Source: Zopfochytrium polystomum
Taxonomy: Eukaryota; Chytridiomycota; Chytridiomycetes; Chytridiales; Chytridiaceae
Direction: 5' to 3'
Assembly (NCBI GenBank): GCA_025765615.1
Contig: JAIVFJ010000111.1
Coordinates: forward strand, 124,001-188,000
Length of the DNA: 64,000 bases
The notes beneath the pieces are model-generated. The model did no database searches. It was given only the letters and a program-made list of their open reading frames with translations, and was not told the origin of the DNA. Positions within the stretch are counted from its first letter, which is position 1. The number at the start of each line of letters is the position of its first letter. Made by a program: the position numbers and the translations under genes. Shown here in pieces: positions 56,217-64,000 of this stretch.

Positions 56217-59200
56217 CTTCTCGTTCTGGCCCCAAAGAGGCTGGCAGGAAGAGAAAGAGCCATCATTGGTTAACTGTAATAGGCTACATCCAGGTGTCAC
56301 CTCAGCAAACCCACCCCATGCGCTATGGACTTACAGGGATGTCAGGCATCTCCACTTCACATATAACCAACCAATGAGAGGAGAAGGAAACAAATGTAGA
56401 AAAGGAAAATAGAGGAGCAAGTCTGAGGGAGGTCTGAGTAAGAGAAAGGAGCAGCAGTGAGTAAAGTCAGAGTGTAGGGAGGCAAGAGCAGGTTCAATGA
56501 ACGATGGGGGGCTCAGCCTGTGATGGGTGATGAGAGGCTTGTGCTCGTTCATGAAGGAAGTTCTTTTGCACTGTGAAGCCGGATGATGCCTGCAACAAGT
56601 TTTATACATCTGGAAAAAGGCTTGGTGTGCAGAAGCTAGTTGTCTGGGCAAGTATCGATGGTGTACTGGCGACTACATGTGGTGCAGGTTCTAAAGGGCT
56701 GTTGCAAGTTCCATGAGGACGATGGAGTGGGAGGAAGTGAAGGGATGACAATTGGAGAAGACTGTGGGTGAGAGGCCTGGGAAATGGGTGGAGGTGATCT
56801 GCAGGGCTTGGAGCACTTGTCAGACAGCTTGATGGACTTTGACTTCTCCCAAGAGATAGTGTCATCGCAACAGGGAATCCAATTGAGGCAGTGGGCGTCA
56901 AGAACGAGTTGATGGAAAGCAGTGACAAGGGTTTTAAGGACGGAGGCAGTGGGGTTTTCACATGATAATTAGGTGTCATAAAAAGATTGGGGGATGAGTC
57001 ACAAAGGAAGTAGGAAAAATTGATACAAGATTGGTTGTCAAAAAAAAAAGAAATTCAGGACAGGAGAGCCAGCAAATTGGATGGGTGTGGGGGGAGAGTG
57101 ACATTGAGGCGCGGGAGGAACAGAGGAGGAAAGCGTTTCAGCAAAGGTGTTGCAAATCGGAGCAAAGGCATCAGCAGCTGCAGGGCATTGCCAGACGTGC
57201 TCTGTGGTTTCCAAGGTGTGGTGGCAGAGGCCATTGGGGTAGACTTGAGGGTGTCGTTGGTGTAGAACTTTTTGAGTGGGCAAAGTGTTGCTGAGGATTG
57301 AGGATTCGGAGTTGGTACTTGCAATGAGCAGAGCCTGGGAGGGTACCAAAGAGGGAAGAGGGTTTAATGCTGTTAGGCGGAACTGACTGGTTAGCAGCAA
57401 GGACTGTCAGTTATTGTTCTCACAATGCCCATGGGAAAGCAAGCCACTGCCAATGCAGACCTGGGTGCTGGCTTGCGCTGATGACAAATACTCCGAGTAT
57501 TAAGTGAAACAGAAACCTGGTGTCAACAGTTTTCCTCCTCCTCTGCTCAAGCAGATAATATAGGAGAGGTTTTTACCCTGTGCCAGTCACACTTGCCTAG
57601 CAACTATTACAGCGTGTATACCATCATCATGTATCAATAATTCATAACAGAGTTTTTTTCTCTTTCTCTCCAAGTTGGGGAGAAGGACCACCCACAAACA
57701 CACATCTCCACTTCATTCACTCCTTCCACTCACTCACTCAGAGTAGACTGTTTACACCTGTCAGAGTGGAGAGTGCGAAACGTGGCTTCCCAATGAACTA
57801 GGTCGGGGTTGCGGGCAAGGTGGGCGAAAGGCTGAGGTGGTCAGAAGAGCAAAATGATGAGAGAGACCTTTGAGGAGGCGAAGATGTCATCGAAGTTGGC
57901 CCAAGATCTGGGAGGATCGAGTTGTAGCGCTTGTGCGGCTGCTTATTGGGACAGTGCGGGTGGAGTGTGCAAGGGAATTCGGATTGTAGGGAGACATATG
58001 CTTGCTGCAGGGGTAAGGGAATGGGGATGGCAGCCAAGGCGCCAAGGCATTGGACCAAGTGGAAATTGTGAGAGGAAGGGTGAAGGCGGTCAGGGAGACT
58101 GGAGTAGCGATGAGAAAGGAGTTGGGGGTTGGGGAGCGTGTGAGTCCAATCCACAATACAGAAGAATTACACTTGGGGTGGGGTCATCAGACAGAAAACT
58201 GTCAGGGGCGGGGGGGGGGAGAGGAGGAAGGGGGGGTGGTGAAGGGAATTGAGAGCAGATGGGTAGAAGGGATTGCAAAGAGGAGCATCAGGCGGGCTGT
58301 GGTGAAAGTCTGGAGAGCCAAAAGTGAGAATAAAGGTTTTAATGTTGTGGTACACTTTGCGGATTTGTCTGGAAGGGGGCTGTTGTGAACAGATTTTCCT
58401 GCCTCTTGCGTCTCACATGGCAAGAGCACAGAAGACATCGAAATACCTTCAAAGAAAATGAAAACATCAAAGATAAAACCTCTCAAATTAATGAAGGATA
58501 AGGGGGAGAGAGAGAGAGGGTGAGGAAGTGAGGGTGAGAGTGAGTGAGAGAGAGAGAGAGAGAAAAGAGTGGAGCTGTACAAGCAGCCAAAGGCCATGAG
58601 TGCAGCGTCGAGATTGTCTAAGTGGTCGGAGCAGCCAAAGACCGCGAAGGCGGCGGAAAATTGTCTGTAGAGCGGAGATCCAATTTGTGAAGGCGGCGAC
58701 GAGCGGCCGAAAATTTAGCAGTGTGGATGAGGAGAAATAGCTAGTCGGGTGAAAATTGGCCCAAAAATGGAGGGAATGTGGTCAGGGCGACGACCCCTGT
58801 CGATTTTTGCTGACACCGTCTTTGTAGCAGGGAGGTCAAAAATTTGTTCAAAATAGAAGACGAAGTAAGAATGGAGGGTGGGAAACACTTTGAGAAAATT
58901 ATGCCAAGAAACGAATGAGTTGATGGAGTGAGTGTGAACAGTGAATAGGTGCTGACCAGAGTATTGGAAGGATGTTTGTTGGTTAAAAAGAAGCGGGACG
59001 AGAGACTTGGTGAAGTGTTTTTTCAGCTGGGACAAGGGTAAGGGATGTGAAAGAACTGGAGTTCCAGAGGCAAGGTCAAGTTGGAGGTGGTCTATCATAA
59101 TGCAGCTCCTGTGGCCAAAAAGGGAAGGGGAGTTCAAGCAAGAGTTGCGGTCGACAATCATGTCAGAGCAGTATTTGCTGTAAAATTCAGGGAGATTATG

Positions 59201-59560
59201 GGTCATGGGGGATGGAGGAGAGCATTGGGAAAAGAGGTACATTAGCCAACCAGGCATTTGAGTTCGAAAGTTTTGCAACAGAGTGTGGTGAGGTTGTTGA
59301 GGAAAGTACAAGGGAAAATGACAGTTTTCCACAAAAGTGGACCTATGGGAGGAGGACGTTACAAATGAGGTAAGAAGCAATTTTGTCACCCATTTTTTTT
59401 GTGTTTGACGAGATCAAGAAAACTGATGATGGGTGCAAATTTCTGTCATGCTACTGAGCTCGTACCATCTGCTGTGAAGTAGTTGCCTAGGTATTGAAAG
59501 GTGTTTGGAGGGTGAATTGTAAGGACTGTGGTACCCCAGTTGATGGTGGTTGCTGCTGAT
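56178..59560 (-). mobile_element. Decayed non-LTR-like retroelement with 39-nt poly(A) tail
   Basis: On the minus strand the element ends in A39 (plus-strand T run 56178-56216) directly against host-like DNA, the signature of a retroposed 3' end. Coding traces lie on the same strand in several frames; one reads HTLETTEHVWQCPAAADAF near 57180-57240, like the Cys/His motif at the end of LINE polyproteins. No clear reverse-transcriptase motif was found. CpG is nearly absent. A (GA)n-type tract sits at about 58505-58562. The 5' boundary near 59560 is a guess from composition. An inverted LTR copy is inserted within it. Confidence 0.45.
57375..57757 (-). repeat. LTR-like repeat, copy B (minus orientation)
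   Basis: Inverted copy of 10180-10600, recognisable from AATACTCCGAGTATTAAGTG, TTTACCCTGTGCCAGTCACA and TACTCTGAG-containing blocks. The CpG of copy A is often TpG or CpA here. It appears alone, without an adjoining gag or pol, so it may be a solo LTR. Confidence 0.75.
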
Positions 59561-59935
59561 TACAGTATGCAAAGGAAGTTTCTATACCGTACTGGTGGTG
59601 GAACCTTGCAGCATATGATATGTTGTGCGTGGTTTTGATGGATTTAACTCCGCCTGTGCCAATCTCGCCTGCGCATTCCCATAGAATGCTGCCTTTTCGC
59701 TTTCAGAGTTTCTTTCAGACGTTTAACAAACGCTCTCCTTCGCCATCAGTTGTGTCTCCCTACCGCCCGCGTGTCGGAAAAACTGCGGTGGGTTTTACCA
59801 ATCGAAGTGCCGGCGGGTGGCGGCCAACAAATTTCCTTTTTCGGCGGAAGACAAACCCTCAACTGGAAAGAAAACGAAGCTGGCCCTTCGCCGCACCGCA
59901 CCAGACCCGCCGGCGCCCGGCCCAGCCCGCCGACC
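59561..59935. promoter_or_regulatory. Upstream region of the fucosidase gene
   Basis: Composition shifts back to GC-rich at about 59690. Open frames lead into the gene but carry no recognised domain. No clear core promoter element was found. Confidence 0.35.
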
Positions 59936-62477
59936 ATGACGAGGATGAGGCCTTCCCCTCGTGCGACCGCAGCCGTCTGCGCCCTTCTCGTCGCCGCCGC
60001 CGCCGCGGTCACAGCGCGCCAGGACTACCCCGCTCCCGAAAACAGCGGCTCCGTTCGCTTCGTCAACGTCGATCTCACCTCCGCCTTCAACAACAGGGGC
60101 GTCGCGTCCTCCGCCGAGCAGCTCTCCGTCGGCTCGTTCAACGGCCGCGGCGACTCGTTTGCCGCGGAGGGCTTCCCCACCGGGGTATACCAGGTCTACA
60201 ACATCCCTTACCAGTTTCGAAACGCCTACGGTGACGGCAACTACGATAACGTTTGGTGCAACGGGCAGAATGTCGTCCTGCCCGCCGGTCGCTACTACGG
60301 GATGAAGATCATGGCGGCTGCTGATCCGGATTGGGGATCGCTGTCCAGCCAGACACCGGGAACCTTTGTGTTCCACTTTGACGATGGAACAACGTACTCG
60401 ATCGACTCGTCCGTGGCCCAATGGAACAAGTGAGGTTTTTTTCCATCTGAATGCCAAAAAGATGCCTGAATATTGCTGATTTTTAACCCACTCTCTGATC
60501 GACCTTTCTTTCCTTCATTACATTAGCTGGGAGTACATGACCAGCTCAGAGTTCGTTGGGCCGTACCGGTGGACCACCGCCGGCAAGGTCGGGGGGCCGA
60601 TGCTCAAGGACGGAACATCCCTGCAAAACCGCACTCAGATTTACAGCCTCGAACTTCCGATCGCGTACTCATCCGCCAAAGTCGTCTCTGTCGACGTTCC
60701 AAAGCTCGTCTACAACCCGGTTCGCGCTTGGCACATCTTCGCCGCCACCTTGGTCACTTCCCCAGCTCTAATGACAGCGACTACGTCAATAAAGCCCGCA
60801 CTTTTCGTCGAAAGAGTCCAGGCAACTCAGCGCTGGGATGACGTGGAAGGCGAACGCGTGCAGTTCGTGGAAGTCACCATCGTCAATACGCCGTCCACCT
60901 CCGGCGGCACTGCCTCGTTCCAAGGTTCATTCACCGTCGAGGTCACATCAGCAACTGGAAGAACCCCTATCCCAGTCAACATCACCCGCCTTGCCGTGGG
61001 TAGCTTCGTCCTTGTCGATGTTCCCATTGTCGGCGGCGACGGAACTGCTGAATCCGCTCTCGTGACCGTCAGGGACACCACCACTGGGTCTATCCTTGTT
61101 TCTTCCAACGGTTGGACCTACACGCCCGGCCTCACCGACTACGACGCCACCGACGAGTCGCTCTCGCGCGTTCAGGCACCCAACTGGTGGCGCGACGCCA
61201 AAGTCGGCGTGATGGTGCACTGGGGCCCCTACTCGGTGCCCGCATTCGGCAACGGTCATTACGCAGAATGGTACTTCAACGCCCTCAACGGCGACCAGCC
61301 GACGCGAAACTATCACACCACCCACTACGGCCAGCAGTTCCCGTACGACGGCTTCTTCGACAACTTCACCGCCGCGGCCTTTGACGCGGCCGACTGGATC
61401 TCCCTGATCGAAAACTCGGGCGGCCGCTACATCATCCCGACCTCGAAGCACCACGACGGGTTCGCCCTGTTCGACACTGGCGCAACCAGCAACAGGAACG
61501 CGATCAACTACGGCCCAAAGCGGGACCTGCTGATGGAGCTCCACGACGCTACGCTGCACACGTCCGTCACGTTCGGTACGTACTTTTCGCTCACAGAGTG
61601 GTACAACCCGATTCAGAGCCCATACGGCTTTGGCGCATGGCCCGGCGGCCCACCCCAGAATCCATTCACCAAGGAAGTCGTTCCGTACGTCGGGCTCGTC
61701 AATGTGTCCGACTTTATCGACGGCATCCAGACCCCGCAGATGCAGATTCTTATTGAAGACTACCGCACAAATATCATGTGGTGCGACATTGGCGGACCCT
61801 CCCGCTCGTGCGAGACCCTCGCCGCTTGGTACAACGTCGCACGGGCTCGCGGCGAGCAGGTCCTCGCAAACTCCCGCTGCGGTTGCCTCTGGAACGCCTT
61901 CTCCACCCCCGAATACGCAACGTACCCGGGCATCGTCCAGCACCCGTGGGAAACTAACCTCGGCCTTGCGCCCTTCAGCTACGGATTTGATGCAGCAGTC
62001 CCGGACTCTGGCTACAAGACCGCAAAGGACCTCGTGCCCACCCTCGTCGACGTCGTGTCGAAGAACGGAAACTTTCTGATCGACTTTGGACCGAGGGCCG
62101 ACGGGTCCATCTCCCAGCCCCAGCGCGACGGTCTGACGGGAATGGGCGCCTGGCTCAAGGTGAACGGCGACGCCATCTACGGAACCAGGTACTGGCTCGC
62201 GGGTATCGCTCAAGAAGGCAACTGGCGCTTCACCACAAAGGACTCGGCGTTCTACCTGATCTCCCTCGCCGCGCCAAACTCGTCGTACACTTTCTCGTCT
62301 CCTATCCCTGTTCTTCAAGGCGATACTATCACCGCCCTCGCCGACGGTTCCGCCGTCGCATATACCCTCGACGCGAACAACAAGCTTACCATCAATCCTA
62401 CCGCGGCGCAGATTGCTGCTGGCAGCATCGCCTGGGCTTACAAAATTACTTATGTGCGCTTTGCTACCGTTTGGTGA
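59936..62477 (+). CDS. Secreted GH29 alpha-L-fucosidase with N-terminal beta-sandwich region
   Basis: Two exons, 59936..60429 and 60527..62477, giving 814 residues; GTGAGG donor, ATTAG acceptor. Met at 59936 is chosen because a signal peptide follows (TAAVCALLVAAAAAVTARQ). Residues about 30-370 are Ser/Thr/Gly-rich beta-sheet-like sequence with N-glycosylation sites. The GH29 domain begins at about 383 with NWWRDAKVGVMVHWGPYSVP. It continues with EWYFNAL, PTSKHHDGFALFD (about 470) and TNIMWCDIGGPS, whose Asp fits the catalytic nucleophile. A further conserved segment, LVDVVSKNGNFLIDFGPRADG, precedes a beta-rich C-terminus. The enzyme would release fucose from extracellular glycans, fitting a saprotroph or parasite. 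Length exceeds typical GH29 (about 450-550) because of the N-terminal extension. Confidence 0.9.
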
Positions 62478-62524
62478 TTCTCAAAAAGTTACTGACGACC
62501 ACCCCTCCCCCTCCCCTGCACGAT

Positions 62525-63005
62525 TCAGATGTCGCAGCCGCAGGTCACGACAATGGGCGGAAGTTCGTCAATTACGTCAACGGCGTCGGCACCTAGGAAG
62601 GTGCCCACAAGTGCGACTGTGTCGTCGGGGTTAATTTCGGGAGCTGAAAGGAGGCCACGGGGAGGTTTCGTTGGCAGGGCGGTATGGCCGGCCGTGGCAT
62701 TGGCCTTCGCGACAGCAGGGCTTTTTGTCTGATGCGAGGGTGAGGCGGGGAGTTTCACCAATGTTGAAGCATATCAGACGGCAATTTATTGTCCAGTACA
62801 GAAGCAGAGCAGAGCTCAGTATATGTAAAACATTCACATGCAGTAAAAGGGCGTGGCTGGCAGGTCCGGGCGCACGTTGAGTAGTACAATTTCCGGATGA
62901 ACTCACGACTACGTCTCCAGCGCCGAAGAGCTGGGCTCCAGCGTATCGCAAGTTGCGGTGGAAGAAGGCTCGGTTGGTTCGGGGCAGACTTATTCCGCCG
63001 TCCAT
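62525..63005 (-). CDS. Small gene of unknown function, convergent with the fucosidase
   Basis: Two exons, complement(62525..62728, 62907..63005), with a GTGAGT donor and ATCAG acceptor in matching phase, about 100 residues from the Met at 63005. The first exon reads GGISLPRTNRAFFHRNLRYA and LFGAGDVV; the last ends ALVGTFLGADAVDVIDELPP and VTCGCDI. Third positions are C/G-rich as in host genes. The frame stays open a little upstream of the Met to a TTAG acceptor, so this may be the 3' part of a longer gene. Family not recognised. Confidence 0.4.
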
Positions 63006-63015
63006 TCGGTCGGGG

Positions 63016-63755
63016 ATGTTTATCGCTAAGCATATGATTTACTCTTTCAAGGGTCCACTGGTCTACAAGGCGTATCTCGCGCGATTCTACGTCGCGGCCT
63101 CGGTCTTCCTCCTCAACATGGCAAATGGGATGCTGTAGCCTACGTGAGTGTTCAATTAAATGTTGTGTTCACTTGCTTTGATGAATCTTATCTATCTCTC
63201 TTGGAAAGGTACGTCGCAATAACGCCAACCACGGCCTTGTTCCACAACACGAGCCAGTGGAACATCAACGTGGTTTCTGTTGCCTTTACAGCCGTATTTC
63301 ATCTTCCCAGCGGTCTGTCTTCTCGACAACAAGGGACTGTGGTTTTCGGTGCTCTCGGAAACGTTCTTGGCGCTGGCATGCGGCTGCTTTCCTTGTTTGT
63401 TGGTGGAAGAATGTTTGCAGTACATGCAACATTGTCGTCAGAACGATAGTGGTGGAAGAAGAGGAGACAGTGGGTCGTCCCAGAAAGCAGCAAGCTGGCA
63501 GCACTCATCCTGGGCCAGCTCATCGCAGGAATATCTCAACTGTATCTTCCTATTGGTGAGTGAGTGAAATCAGTTCTTGTGCGCAGAAAAACGTCTCCCC
63601 CGTTGCAACAACTGATGGTCTGGATGGCAAAATTTGCAATCAGCGCAGTGCCGACCTAAAACCGCGTCGGCCTGGTTCACCGAAACGGAGCGTTTGACGG
63701 CAAACACGTTCATGAACCTGGGACAGTCCATCGGCATCGCCATGCGCACGTCGTA
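63016..63755 (+). pseudogene. FLVCR/SLC49-like MFS transporter, broken
   Basis: Fragments of one MFS protein lie in order but in changing frames. They are: GPLVYKAYLARFYVAASVFL and NMANGML (stopped by a TAG where the family has Trp); ITPTTALFHNTSQWNINVVS after a GTGAGT intron (about 63143-63208); FPAVCLLDNKGLWFSVLSET in another frame; VPESSKLAALILGQLIAGIS; and AWFTETERLTANTFMNLGQS near 63670-63730. The order and the WF...ER motif fit haem/choline-type SLC49 transporters. At least one nonsense codon and two frame changes are seen. The 3' end is not found. Confidence 0.65.
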
Positions 63756-64000
63756 GAAACGCCATTGTTCTTGCATATCACTGTCACGGCTGTGCGAGTT
63801 ATTCGTACGGACCGAACGTGGTGCCTTACAAAGGAGATATTTTATGGAACATGAGCGTCTGATGCAGACGAGTAGCTGGAAGAATTCGAGTCGTTCAAAT
63901 GCGTGCTGGGCCGTTTTTCGCCGAAGAACATGCAAGCGCTTTGTATCCGGAAAATTATTAATGTACGAAGGAAAAAAAGCGGGACCATGCCTCAATGCAT
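63756..64000. other. Window end, no gene recognised
   Basis: The remaining 245 bp hold no recognisable continuation of the transporter. Confidence 0.4.

Noticed and set aside
60948..62318. 456-codon minus-strand frame opposite the fucosidase
   Set aside because: Antisense of a clearly recognised GH29 domain; no independent motif.

Overview
This is nuclear DNA from an early-diverging fungus, most likely a chytrid (Chytridiomycota; inferred from gene content and not tested by alignment). The evidence is GC-rich, short-intron genes with fungal-type proteins: a Cut8/STS1 proteasome tether, Mediator subunit 10, succinate dehydrogenase anchor subunit CybS, a PHO89-type phosphate permease, a GH29 fucosidase, ankyrin proteins of the kind chytrids amplify, and a pentameric ligand-gated ion channel. 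Spacers are rich in (GA)n, (CA)n and long poly-A/T tracts. Splice sites were read by eye as GT-AG and accepted mainly when the exon phases closed.

Layout. 1-9 kb: two thymidylate-kinase genes in tandem on the minus strand. One is fused to a START lipid-binding domain and has lost the P-loop lysine; the other is canonical. 9-26.4 kb: a CpG-poor block of mobile DNA. A Ty3/gypsy-type gag-protease unit on the minus strand is split by a 10.94-kb insertion (11735-22674) flanked by a 4-bp duplication. The insertion carries a 1147-codon zinc-finger/AT-hook transposase-like gene, an intact 7-exon gene of unknown function, a small cysteine-rich gene and other fragments. LTR-like direct repeats and a minisatellite follow. 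26.4-37.5 kb: ankyrin-type genes around a housekeeping cluster (STS1, SDH4, MED10). 37.5-42 kb: an inverted pair of short-chain dehydrogenases, one frameshifted, then a frameshifted F-box/WD40 gene. 43-50 kb: the ligand-gated channel, a membrane-anchored FkbM methyltransferase, and a small secreted-peptide gene resembling an alpha-factor-type pheromone precursor. 50.7-55.5 kb: PHO89-like permease and a DNAJB12/14-like membrane protein without a J domain. 56.2-59.5 kb: a decayed minus-strand poly(A)-tailed retroelement containing an inverted copy of the LTR seen at 10.2 kb. 59.9-64 kb: secreted fucosidase, a small unknown gene, and an FLVCR/SLC49-like transporter pseudogene.

The host genes do not form one pathway. 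The strongest points for follow-up are the 10.94-kb nested element and its unknown genes, the START-pseudo-thymidylate-kinase fusion beside an intact kinase, the pheromone-like precursor, and the fungal ligand-gated channel. Three otherwise well-formed genes each carry a single-base insertion, so some 'pseudogenes' may be assembly errors.
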